From Scenedesmus sp. ARA3 (lineage: Eukaryota; Chlorophyta; Chlorophyceae; Sphaeropleales; Scenedesmaceae), in assembly GCA_004335835.1 (NCBI GenBank), contig RWJK01001109.1, forward strand, positions 1 through 43,253: a stretch of DNA of 43,253 nt, written 5' to 3'. The position numbers were made by a program, and so were the translations under genes. The stretch's first letter is position 1. Each line of letters opens with the position of its first letter. Under the pieces are notes generated by a model. It searched no databases. It saw only the letters and a program-made list of their open reading frames with translations, and was not told where the DNA came from. This document shows, piece after piece, positions 22,940-33,976 of the stretch.

Positions 22940-23389
22940 GGCTGCTGCTCGAACGTTTCCGAGTAAATGTTTTAGAAGCTGCTAATGTACGCTGTAACAA
23001 CAGCCAGCCACGCAGCACTCTGCCAGGACGCAGAGGCACGATCTCGCACGCACGTCAGAAATCAAAAGCCAGGAAACCACTTGTTCTTCATGTACTGGTT
23101 CAGTGTATGTTCCTGCTGATGGCCAGTGGCGATCAGGCGAGCTTTGGGTGTCACTGTGTTGGTGTTCGCATGTGACATAGCTAAGGGTGCTGCGCCGGTA
23201 AGCAGGCACAAAACTGCCAATCCGTTGCTGGTCTGAGCATTACGACCGGTGCACGCTGCTCCTTCACGTTGTCTGTGCTGTCACGCACCTGCAGTCCCAG
23301 CCAACCTCCAGAGTGACAGCAACAGCACGCTTACACCGTTTTCTGGCATCACCCAGTGCTGAGAAACTGACTATTTCTTCTTCTAATTC
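22940..23389. promoter_or_regulatory. Shared divergent promoter region (450 bp)
   Basis: NDUFA8 (start 22939, minus) and NOM1 (start 23390, plus) diverge across 450 bp. The region must carry both promoters if neither gene has an upstream non-coding exon. No specific element identified. Confidence 0.5.
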
Positions 23390-25540
23390 ATGTCATCACG
23401 GGGCGGTGGCAGTGTGGGCTTCAACAAGGGGCCTCAGCTACCCTGGCTGCTGCAGCAGCAGCTTGGCAGTGGTGGCTCCTCAGGTACGTGCAACCAAGCA
23501 CCAGCAAGCCACTTGACCTCTGTGTGCAGCTGTTACACTTGAACACATCACTATCCCAGCAGCAGCAGTGACAGCAGCAGCAGTCGGCAGCCAAGCAGGC
23601 AAGCGGCCATGTCAGCAGGATGCTCCGGCACCAGCCTGCCAGCACAGCTGCAACTAGACCAACACCATGCAAGTGGCGATGATGATGGCTGTTGCTTTTC
23701 ATGTGCAATCTTGGCAGACTTGCAGGATAGCGTCAACCAGCGACAAGGTGTACTTCAGCTTGCAGGAAAGCTGACTGTGTGGAAATTGTCATTTCCACCT
23801 CTTGTGCAGGCAGGGGTGGTCGTGCAGGCGGCAGCAATGCTGGCAGAGGCAGCAGCAGAGGCGGCAGCAATGCTGGCAGGGGCCGGGGCCCGTCAGGGTT
23901 CAGCAGGGGCGGCAAAACCCCAGGCCGGGGTTCTGGCAGGCCCACCAGCCGCAGGGTTCTGCGCAAGGCTGCCAGGCAGGAGAAGAAGCACCACAGGTTT
24001 GAGGTGCAGCAGCAGCAGGCGCAGCAGCGACACACACACCAGCAGCAGCAGCAGCAGCGGCAGCAGCAGCAGCAGCAGGCGCGGCAGCAGCATGCTGGCA
24101 GCAAGCGGCCGCTGCAGCAGGTGAGCTGGGATGCATTGCTCAGCCTCATGCGGATTTGAACATGGTTTATATAACGTGTTAGTAATATCAGCTGCTGTTT
24201 GTTGTGACTCTTGCTGCAGCTGCCAGCCATGGCAGCTCTGGCCTGGCAGCTGCTGCTGCCATAGGAAGTTGCAGTAGTTTGCTGCATCAATGTTCGCTGC
24301 TTTCACTTGCTGCTTTGATAGGAGAGTTGCTGGCTTGCAGGACGAGCTGCAGGCCGCTGTGTTACTACTCAGCCACTGTTCAAGGTGTGCTGCGTATTTC
24401 GACCCCTGGCTGTCTCGCTTGCTGCTGTGTGTCGCTGTTGATCAGGCGGACGCTGCTGCCAGCCAGCCACAGAAGCGGCCAAAGCTGGAGCAGCAACCTG
24501 CAAAGCAGCAGCAGCAGCGGAAGCAGCAGCAGCAGCAGCAGCGTCTAGACAGGAAGCCCAGCAGCAGCAGCAGCAGGGCTGCTGCAGCAGCTCCAGCTGG
24601 GGGCCACAGCAGCAGCAAGACAAAGTTCTACGAGATGCTGGCAGCAGACGGCGTCACTGCCGGTGCTGCTGCTGCTGCTGCTGCTGCTGGCGCTGCCAGC
24701 ACGCAGGCGTTTCTAGCTGATCTGCGCCTAGAGCGGGAAATGGCCCGGAAGCTCAAAGTGAAGAAGGTGAGAATTGAGCAACTGGATGACGGATCAGCCA
24801 GCCAGTGTATGCCTTGCTATTGGTGTAGGCCTGCATTGGCATTGTCTGTGTGCAAGCAGTGAAGTGCCTTTGTTGCTCTGTGCTTATGTAGGGCAGATGC
24901 ACTTGCAAGTGAAATCGGGTCATGCAGGTGTGCGTGAAAGCATGCCGTGTACTTTGAGATGCATTGCAAACAATCAGCTTGCTGGCGACAACGGCCCTTA
25001 CGGTCAGGACCTTTTTGCAAGCAAGTCTGCCATCGTGCTGTGAACCTCTGCCGGCTGCCCTGCTGCTTCTGCTGCTGCTGCTACAGGGCAAGGCCCTGTC
25101 TGGGCCGGAGGATGGGCTTGATGCGCTGCTGTCAGGCATCACAGCAGGCAGCCAGCTACTGCCTGCTGGCGTGGATGCAGCAGCAGCAGCAGCAGCAGCG
25201 GAGGCAGGAGGTGCCTCAGATGATGACGCTGACGAGGATGACGGGGCGTCATCTGACGAGGGTGATGACGCTGGCGATGACAGCGAGAGTGACGGGGACC
25301 TAGGGTTTGCTGGGTTCATGGATGATGATGATGAATCAGCGGAAGGGGAAGATGAGGAGGCAGGGCTGGAAGGGTTCAGTGATGACGAGGATGAAGGGTT
25401 GAGTGAAGAGGATGAAGATGAGGAAGGGTTTAGTGAGGATAGGGAGGGCTTAGGACGCAGTGGTGGCAGCGGCAGCAGTGAAGAAGCAGAGGAAGGGGAG
25501 AGTGAGGAGAGTGACAGTGCAGATGGATCCCTGGACGACG

Positions 25541-25596
<56 letters not shown>

Positions 25597-26805
25597 TGCA
25601 GAAGACGTGGCGGCGGCAGCAGTGGCAGCGAAGATGACAGTGAAGCAGATGAGGATGAGGAAGATGAGCAGGCAGCAGCAGCAGCAGCAGGGCCCAAGGC
25701 AGCAGCAATGGCGCCGGATGCTGCTGCACCAGGTGCTGCCAAGTACGTGCCACCTGCACTGCGGAGGGCACAGGAAGCAGCAGCAGCGGCAGCAGCAGCA
25801 ACAGGGGGCAGCGGCGCTGCAGATGGGTTGGCTCCTGCTGTGCAGCGGCGCGTGACTGGGCTGCTGAACAGGTGAGAAGCAAGCAGGGCTTTTGCCTCAT
25901 GTCGAGTGGAGGTTGCTGCTGATGATGTGGCAACGCCTGGCGATACAGATGCTCATGTGGCAGGCGTATCGTCATTATTTCTGCCTGACTTGACGCGTTT
26001 GCCGGCTCTTTACACCAGCAGAGTCAGAAAAACTTCTGCCAGCATAATGTCAAGCAAACATTGCTATAGCGTGCATGCATGTCATTTGTTTGCTGCTGGA
26101 CTCTCACTGCGGCACTGCCCACGCCAAGTATCCCAGCGTCTCTTGCAAACAGACTGCCAACCTGCATATGCTACCATGCATTTACCTTGGTTCATTGGAC
26201 ATAATCCAGGCACTGTATCAAACCGTTGTTTTGCATGCTGTGACAGGCTGGCTGAGTCCAACCTGCAGGCCATCTGCCGAGACATCCTAGCCCTGTACGA
26301 ATCAGAGGGCCGCCGCCTGGTGGCTGATGCAGTCTCAGCGGGCCTGCTGGCAGCAGTGGCAGAAGGACCGCGCGCCACCGAGCAGTTTGCGGCTGTGGCG
26401 GCTGTGTTTGTGGGTGGGCTGGCGGCTGGGGCGCGGGCGCAGGACATCAGCGCGCGGTTTTTGGAGATGCTGGTGGCTCGCATGCAGCAGGTGGGTGTGT
26501 TGCGTTGCAACGGCATCGAGACAGGCACAGTGAGTGTTGTGACATTTATCCAACAGCGGCGCTGCATGCAGCACGCGGGTGTGTTTGGTTGCAACAGCAA
26601 ACAGCTGTGCCAAGCTGCAAGCATTGCACGTCTGATTGCATGTTGTTTTCAGCAGCTGGTGTGTTGGGTGAACCGCGGGTGGGTGTGTTGAGCTGCTAGT
26701 GTGTACTGTTCAGGGTGCTGTACTAGGGTGCTGGTGTATCTGCTATGCATTTGCTGGTGGCTCAAGCTGATGCGAGCCAGCAGCTACCGCAGTACAAGCT
26801 GCGTG

Positions 26806-26860
<55 letters not shown>

Positions 26861-26910
26861 NNNNNNNNNNNNNNNNNNNNNNNNNNNNNNNNNNNNNNNN
26901 NNNNNNNNNN

Positions 26911-26969
<59 letters not shown>

Positions 26970-27960
26970 AGCACCGCGGTCTGCTGCCAACCAGCGAAGT
27001 GCAGTAGCCTGTTCTGTTCACACTGATTGTTGCAGCTGTGTAAAGCGCCAACTTCTGTTGTTGAGCCGGGGCGCGCAGCGACTCCGCACCTGCTGCTGCT
27101 GCTGCTGCTGCTCCTGCTGCGATGCTTATGCAGCTGATGATGGCCTGGCCTGCCACAACCTGATCATTGTTGCTGGCGTACTGCTTTTTGACACTGCTGC
27201 ACCCTTGCTCCTGCTGTGCTTCTCTGTGTGCTGCCAGGCGTATACAGCTGACGATGGCTTGGCCTGCCACAACCTGATCATGCTGCTGGCCTACTGCTAC
27301 AGCGCAGGCATCGTGGCAGCGGACTGCATGTACAGGTGCGCAGCAGCAACAGCAGCAGCAGCAGACTGCATGTGCAGGTGCAGGTGCGCAGCAGCAGCAG
27401 CAGCAGCAGTAGGCGCGGTCGCACAACCTTGCTGGTAGCGGTGTGTGATGCTGTGATGCTGCACAAGCGCTGTGTGTCCCAGCATGGGTTGGGGAGTGTT
27501 GTGAGTGACCGATACCTGTTACTGTGCAGGTCAACCCTCTGCGCCTGATGTGCTGCGCCGTCTGCAATTGCTTGTGTGTGTCAAGCTAGTATCACATGTG
27601 GAATGTGTGTTGTAACCCTGCCACTGTTTGCTTTGCTCTGCACCGCGCTGCTGTTGCTTTCGGCTGCAGCGTGCTGGGCGAGCTGACGAGGCGCTTTGCA
27701 GAGGCTGACGTGGCGATGATGCTGACGCTGCTGAACGCAGTGGGGCTGCAGCTGCGAGCAGCTGACCCAGTCGCAATGAAGGTGAGCTGTGCAGCAGCAG
27801 CTGCATCTGCTGGGTCTGGTGACATATGTGGGGTTAACACCAACTCTCGCCTTCTAGCGTTGATATGGTAACAGGTGTTCTGCGGCTTCTCTGGTCTGCC
27901 TGCGTACAGGCCTCCGCCTTTCGCAGGCAGCAATAGCAAACCTCACTCTGCTGCTCCATC

Positions 27961-28008
<48 letters not shown>

Positions 28009-28136
28009 CTTTGTGCTGGCGGTGCACAACCGCGCAGCAGCAGCCGGCCCTGCCGGCCTCACCAAGCGTGCAGAGATCATGCTGGAGCTTGTCCTGGACA
28101 TAAAGAACAACCGCGCCCGTGACGTCAAAGCCAGCC

Positions 28137-28171
<35 letters not shown>

Positions 28172-29309
28172 GCGCCGGGCGGCAGCAAGGGCAAGGCTGC
28201 TGCTGGGCAGAACATTGGCGGCGGGCGCGGGGGTGCTGCTGCGGTGCTGCAGCCTGGGTTGTTGAAGTGGCTGAAGGGGAGTGGGGTGGATGATGTGACG
28301 CTGGCTAACATCAGCTGGGCCAAGCTGGTGCAGCCAAACAAGAAAGGTGCGTGCGGGGACAGGCAGGCACGCAGGCACACATACTGTCTGGTGTTTTCTC
28401 CTGAGATATGTATATCTCTCGCATATGCTTGCTGGCACATGGGGTCACGCACACAGAGAATTGAAGGTGTCCTCCTAGTCAGCACTGTTCCAGCATGCAG
28501 CAGCTAGCTGTGGCGCAATCCAAGAACCACCGCCGGCAAACCAGCCAATATGTACAGGAGAGTGAATGGGCTTGCTGCTGATGCGCAGCGTGCCTCTTGC
28601 AGTGCAATGCTCGTCTGCTGCGGCACAGCCGCATGTTGGCCCGCCAGTACAGCTCATCTCCTCAGCTCTTGCTGTTTTCTCATTCTGTGTGCGCCTTGCC
28701 TGTCCTGTTTGCAGGCATGTGGTGGCACCCTGCAGCCACAGACGCTGCAGCCGGCCTGCTGCCAGGCCTCCTAGCAGAGCACATGCACAGCAGCAGTGCA
28801 GCAGCAGCAGCAGCCGCAGCCGCCGCAGCAGCAGACGGCGACGACGATCATGCGGCTGCTGCCGGCGGTGCCGGTGCGGGCGCAAGTGCTGCGCAGCTGC
28901 TGCAGCTGGCGGCTGGCATGCGCATGACGACTGATGCGCGGCGCGCGGCGTTTGTGGCGATCATGGGGAGCGAGGATTGCGCGGAGGCGTGCGAGACGCT
29001 GCTGCGGCTGCCGCTGAAGGTGTGTGGTGTGATGTGCTTGCTTGTTGGTTGAAGTTATGGTGGTTGAGGTTTTGGTGGGAAGACCTGGGCAGAGATAGCA
29101 AAGCGCTGTCGGCATGTGTGGTGTGTGTAGAGAAAAATTGGCGTGCAGTCTGGCACGTGGTCGGTGGGGAGGCCTGCTTGGCTGCTGCTTTGAAGCCTCT
29201 ATGGCTCGTCGGAACGCGCAAGCCTCGCAGGCGCAGTTCGCAAGCTTATCTGCCATTGTCAAATGACAAGCAAACTATCAGTGGCCAATCCAACTGCGCC
29301 TGCTGCCGC

Positions 29310-29345
<36 letters not shown>

Positions 29346-29680
29346 AGGGCGACCAGTCGCGCGAGGTGGTGCGTGTGCTGGTGGAGTGCTGCCTGCAGGA
29401 GGCACGCTACAACCCCTACTACGGCCACCTGGCGGCACGCCTGGCGGCAGTCAGCAAGAGCCACAAGGTGCGCAGCGCAGGGTTTGAACCGCGTACCCCT
29501 CTGCTTATGCACAAGCCACGTGTCCGTTGTGTTGCAGCCGGCTCTCCTCAGCACAGGCTTCCAAACTTCAACACAGTTGCTGTTGCTGGCACTGCTGGCT
29601 GGCTGGGCTCCTCTGCTCAATGATCACGCGCTGCCATGATCACTGTTGCGTGCTGTTGTGTGCAAAGGATGAATTGTGAG

Positions 29681-29728
<48 letters not shown>

Positions 29729-30355
29729 AGGTGACGCTGCAGTACTGCATCTGGGACCAGTGGAAGGAGGTGGCTGCTGCCGCGCCGCGCCGCCTGCTGT
29801 GCCTGGCAGGGCTGGTGGGACACCTGCTGGGAAGCTTCGTGCTGCCACTGAGCATTGTGAAGCCGGTGAGTGCTGTTGCAACAACAAGTGCCCTTTTGGA
29901 GGGATGTGTGCAAAGTGGCTTTGTATGAATCTGAATGTTAGCCGGCTGGCGTGGGTCGGCAGTGCCAGTGGCGGGATGGAGTGTGAAGGATGGCCACATC
30001 AGCATGCTGCCGCTGCTGTCCACCTGTTCTGCTGCTGCAGATCGACTTTGACGCGTGTGCCACGTGGACCAGCAAGGAGACGTTCCTCTGGCGGCACACG
30101 ATGCAGCAGCTGCTGACCAGCTTTGCAAGCGAGGCGGATGCTGAGTCAGCGTTCAGCAGGCTGGCGCAGCAGCAGGCGCTGGGGGCCCTGAGCAAGGCGC
30201 TTGGGCTGTTCCTGAAGCTTCGTGTGGGCCCGTGGCTTGTGGCACAGGCAGATGCGGGTTTGCTGAAACAGCAGAGTTTGGACTGCTGCTTGTTACGGCT
30301 GGCGCGAGCTGAGAAGCTGCTGCTGTCCAGCACTGCAGCAGTTCTGGCGGGATGA
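23390..30355 (+). CDS. NOM1: NOM1/Sgd1 family nucleolar MIF4G-MA3 protein
   Basis: The family acts in the nucleolus in 18S rRNA/40S maturation and binds eIF4A-like helicases (established for NOM1/Sgd1). Exons: 23390-23483, 23810-24120, 24446-24766, 25087-25871, 26247-26490, 27238-27335, 27670-27781, 28007-28346, 28715-29019, 29348-29467, 29731-29865, 30041-30355; all in phase, about 1059 residues. It starts MSSRGGGSVGF, followed by RGG-like repeats, a basic Gln-rich stretch, acidic Asp/Glu/Ser runs, then KYVPPALRR (about 459), which precedes MIF4G in this family. MIF4G blocks include RLAESNLQAICRDI and LACHNLIMLLAYCYSAG. The MA3 domain begins RMTTDARRAAFVAIMGSED (about 836), with VECCLQEARYNPYYGHLA and LQYCIWDQWKE. 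It ends in a long helical tail. The 50-N gap lies in the intron before exon 6. Three introns carry exon-edge copies. Confidence 0.93.
26480..26610 (+). repeat. Copy of NOM1 exon 5 3' edge plus donor
   Basis: The exon 5 end (ATGCAGCAG, donor GTGGGTGTGTT, 26482-26500) and the following intron bases recur about 83 bp downstream, near 26565, as atgcagcacgcgggtgtgtt. The copy has lost the GT of the donor (cgcggg). Confidence 0.7.
26808..26967 (+). repeat. (CTG)n expansion with 50-N assembly gap
   Basis: Uninterrupted CTG units from 26808 to the gap at 26861, and again from 26911 to 26967, in a NOM1 intron. The 50 N are a scaffold gap, so the true repeat length is unknown; the flanks alone give more than 35 units. 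Confidence 0.97.
27121..27305 (+). repeat. Copy of NOM1 exon 6 5' edge
   Basis: The first roughly 65 bases of exon 6 (AYTADDGLACHNLI, from 27238) occur 114 bp upstream at 27124 as a diverged copy that still reads AYAADDGLACHNLI. The AG acceptor is replaced (gcgat) in the upstream copy, so 27238 is the usable site. Confidence 0.88.
27315..27410 (+). repeat. Copy of NOM1 exon 6 3' edge plus donor in CAG context
   Basis: gcggactgcatgtacag followed by gtgcgcagcagc (donor at 27336) is repeated about 41 bp later as gcagactgcatgtgcag followed by gtgcag and gtgcgcagcagc. CAG runs separate and follow the copies. Confidence 0.75.
29683..29730 (+). repeat. (CTG)n tract forming the exon 11 acceptor
   Basis: About 15 CTG units run directly into CAG, the acceptor of NOM1 exon 11 (29731). 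Similar CTG runs end at the acceptors of exons 8 (28007) and 10 (29348). Confidence 0.9.
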
Positions 30356-30358
30356 GGG

Positions 30359-31022
30359 CACAGGTTTTGGCTCGCTTGAGGCATCTCAAGGCTTTGGTAG
30401 CTCTTGTATTATAAAACGAGAACATTCGTGGGCGGCCTGCGGTGTCAACCTCACGTGAGGCATAGAGGCAATTTCGCCCAGACACGGCAGCAGTTTATCA
30501 AAGGGTGATCCTGTGCGATGGACTTGGTGGCGGTTGCCAATGTCACCATGAAATGTAAATCAGTGTCTTGTTGTAGCAGATGAGGCCACCCCCGCATGAA
30601 ATTCCTGTGTCAACCCATCGCTCAAACCTCCTCGCCAGGGCAGGTGCAGTCACCGCAGCAGCAGCTATGCTACACATGTAGATGCCGTACGTATGGCAAT
30701 CTATGGTTTGCAACCTATCTGTCAATGGTTATTTGGTGTAGTGCTATCTGGCCCATTATCTGGGTGGTGATCAAAGTCATCGTCTTACCCCACTCGCTCC
30801 TGCTCCCCCGCATCGTTTATGTCTTATCACACGCCTTTCAAGAGCACAAAATCGGTTGATATGGACACTTTGTTTTGCTTTAGACCAATGCGAACTCAGA
30901 CCACGCCGAGCCGTGCGAGCATGCCCTGAAGACAGGCCTCACGTGCAAACACGCCCGACGAATTGAGATGCCAAGCAGGCAGCCCTGGGCAGCCCTTGAT
31001 TGGCTTGAGCGTCAACCTATTG
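30359..31022 (+). promoter_or_regulatory. NOM1 3' UTR and TZF copy 2 promoter region
   Basis: About 660 bp between two plus-strand genes. It contains the NOM1 TGTAA signal; the remainder should hold the promoter and 5' UTR of the TZF gene. No named element seen. Confidence 0.5.
30554..30558 (+). terminator. TGTAA poly(A) signal of NOM1
   Basis: TGTAA about 200 bp after the NOM1 stop at 30355, before the next gene on the same strand. Confidence 0.6.
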
Positions 31023-32801
31023 ATGTCCACGACTCAGCTCAGGTCAGATGCCGTGGCGCAGCACCAGCACCAGGTGGCCAGCCTGCTGCAGGACAACGGG
31101 CTGATCGATGAATACAACGAGAAAGACGGCATGTTTGGTCAAGACTCCTACAGGATGGCGCTGTTCAAGGTAAGCTGTACGTATCTTTGCCCCTGAGGCA
31201 GTTGTATAAACAGTGTGTAAACATGCAGTGATGGTGATGGCCCAACCACGCAAGCTTTGGCTCAGCTTAAGCTGGCTGCTTTGTTTCGTTGAACTGCCGT
31301 AGGTCTTACCTTGCCAGAAGCAGACGCAGCACGACTGGAGCTGCTGCCCAGTAAGTGGTGCTGTGCTGTCAGCTGGGATCATGGGTGACGCCCTCTACCG
31401 CAGTATTGCAGTGGGCACCAGGACAACACATCTGCATGCCAGCATGCCAGCGCTAGCAAAAGCCCGTAGGTTTAGCAGCAATTGTTGCATATAGTGCTGC
31501 TGCCAGACCCAGTGAAGCTGTCCTGCTAGTTAGACACATGTCATCGTGGTTGGCTGTTACAGCTTGCAGCGCCGGCAGCACAGCCTGATGAGTTGTAAGC
31601 AATGGCCGGTTCCTGAAGCTCACAGCTGCAGCAGGCACGATATGTTTTGGTGCCTAATCATCGGGTACCAACCAGCATCTGGACATGCTTGAGCTGCACC
31701 TTCAGTAAAAAACGTCAAGCCAGCCCACATCTACCAACGCCATCTGCGTGAGCTGAGGTGCCCTACTGCAGCAGACCTGCCAGTCCATGCTGCTAAGCCT
31801 CACCAGCTCTGCTGCCTCTGCTGCTGCTGCTGCTGCTGCTGTTGCAGTACGCGCACCCAAATGAGCGCTCGCGGCGGCGCTGCCTGATGGTGCAGCCCTA
31901 CCTGGCGCGAGTGTGCCCAGACATGCAGACGGTGAGCACCCATGTTGTGTAACATGTGTAATATGCCCATGTGCCAGCACGAAAGCCGGGCCACAGTTCC
32001 GCGGATCGAAGTCCTTGAAGGGCTGCCACTGCTCTACAAATGCATGATTAAAAGCAGGACAAAGTTCGGCGTTGTGAGCTTGCAGCACCTTCACCTGCCA
32101 CTGCAGGCTGCAAAGTGGAACCGCCCCGACTTTGCTGTACTAAGCTGCTCATGCGTATGGCAGCTGTTGACTGGCAGTATCATCATCATCTGCTGTAGTT
32201 GCTTATTCCCACCCAGGTGTGCAATGCATCAGCAACCTCCTGTTTCTGCCCTGCCCTGCCTTGGCCTGCCTTGCTGCTGTCGCAGAAAGGGGAATGCCCC
32301 AGGGGAGAGGGCTGCGCAATGACACACTCCATGTTTGAGTACTGTGAGTAGCTACATGGCACATTCAAAGTCTGTTTTTTCAAACCCCATCAGGCTAGTA
32401 GAACACCTGCAGGCTGCAGTCTGGTTGCTGCAGGCTGCATTGCTGCTGGTGTGGCATGCACCCGTTGCTGCGTCAGTACAGAGTCCTTGCAGCTGCACAC
32501 GTGGCGGCTTTTGTAGCGTAAAATTACTGCCAATGCGCTTGCAACAGCAGGGCAACACGCATGTTCGCTGCTGGACTTGGGATGACTTAACATAAAAAAA
32601 CCTCAATCGTAAATCCACCGGCTAACCTGCCTGCTAACCTGCCTGCCTGCTGCTGCTGCCTGGCGTGGTCTGCAGGGATGCACCCGCAGCGGTACCGCAC
32701 CAAGATGTGCCGCGAGGGCGCAGAGTGCCCGCGCCACTACTGCTTCTTCGCACACTCGCTGGACCAGGTGCGCTGCCGGCATACAACACATGCTGGCTTG
32801 T

Positions 32802-32833
<32 letters not shown>

Positions 32834-33805
32834 TACTGCTGTCCGGCCAGGCTGCTGGGCAGTGCTTGTGTGAGCCATGGCGCACATTGCAATACCTTGA
32901 TGGCAAAGGCTTGCGATTGTACCGTGCTGTGTTGACCAAGGGGGTGATAGCGTCACAAAGTGTGCTGGCGTGTGGCTGCATCACACATGCCATACCACAC
33001 AGGCTCAGCAATCCTGCGTGCTGTGCTGCTGCTGCTGCTGCTGCTCCTGCTGCTGCTACAGCTGAGGAAGGCATCTCATGCTGCCAAGGGCCTGCAGCTG
33101 CTACAGCCTGCCAGCAACAGCAGCAGCAGCAGCAGGCGAGGGCCTCCATCAATCACGCCAAGCACAATGCTTGCAGCAGCACAGCAGCAACAGCTGGCGT
33201 GTGATGTTGGCGCAGCAGTGCTGGGTAGTCAGGGCAGCTGCAAGCAGGCTGCTGTCATGCCAATGGCGATGCAGTGGCAGCAGCAGCAGCAGCAAGTGTT
33301 GCACCCAACAAGCATGCTGGAAGGCTCAGGGGCAATGGCAGGCATGTCCCCAATGCAGCAGCAGCAGCAGCAGTTGGCACTGCCTGCCAGCGTGTTTCAG
33401 GGGTCACTGCGAATGGCCGGGATGCTGCCATTGCAGCAGCAGCAGCAGCACTTCGTTGTGGCTCCACAAGCATTACAGCAGCCGTCGGTCACCATGCAGG
33501 CTCAGCAGCAGCAGCAGCAGCAGCTTGGCCAGCTGCTGCAGGTGATCAGCCAGCCTGGGTCCCTGCTGCCGCAGATCGCACAGCGGGCACAGCAGGGCAT
33601 CCCTGCAGCACTGAATGGCGGCGCAGCAGGCGCAACAAACTCAGGCCAGTTGATGGCATTGATGCCGCCGCAGCAGCAGCAGCAGCAGGCACTGCCAAGC
33701 CTCAGCGGCGTGTCTGCCTTTGCGGCAAACAGTGCTTGCATGGATGATGGCAGGTTGCAGCTGCTGCAGGCGTCTTTGCAGCAGCAGCAGCAGCAGCTTT
33801 CTTGA
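31023..33805 (+). CDS. Plant-type CCCH tandem zinc-finger (RR-TZF) protein, copy 2
   Basis: Likely RNA-binding post-transcriptional regulator. Exons: 31023-31169, 31303-31350, 31848-31931, 32286-32343, 32676-32767, 33062-33805, giving 390 residues to the first stop. It starts [13 protein letters not shown], then [12 protein letters not shown] motif: [27 protein letters not shown] (C-X5-H-X4-C-X3-H). TZF1: [20 protein letters not shown] (C-X8-C-X5-C-X3-H). Linker: [17 protein letters not shown]2: [16 protein letters not shown] (C-X5-C-X4-C-X3-H). This is fully canonical. A Gln-rich tail follows. The ATG at 31023 is the only one that fits exon 1. After the TGA at 33803 the same frame stays open to the TGA at 33974 with similar composition (see findings). 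An intron follows the TZF1 first cysteine region, as in copy 1. Confidence 0.92.
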
Positions 33806-33976
33806 GCAGTGAGTGTGAACTTCTTTGGCAATGCGGGTGCAGCGCAGCAGCTGCCTCTGAGCGGCCTTGCAGGCGGTTTGGGGTCGCTGCTGCTTGCAGG
33901 ACAAGCGCAAAGCGGCCTGCGGCAGCAGGCAGGGAATCAGAGTCTGGGCATGCCAAGTATGCCGCTGTTTCAGTGA
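33806..33976 (+). other. In-frame open extension after the TZF copy 2 stop
   Basis: 56 sense codons in the same frame as the last exon, separated from it only by one TGA. They begin AVSVNFFGNAG, continue with Leu/Gly/Gln-rich sequence like the preceding tail, and end MPLFQ and TGA. This may be the original C-terminus after a nonsense change, a readthrough extension, or 3' UTR open by chance. Confidence 0.4.

Noticed and set aside
26701..27438. 245-codon plus-strand ORF spanning the gap
   Set aside because: Consists mainly of translated CTG repeat and unknown bases inside a NOM1 intron.
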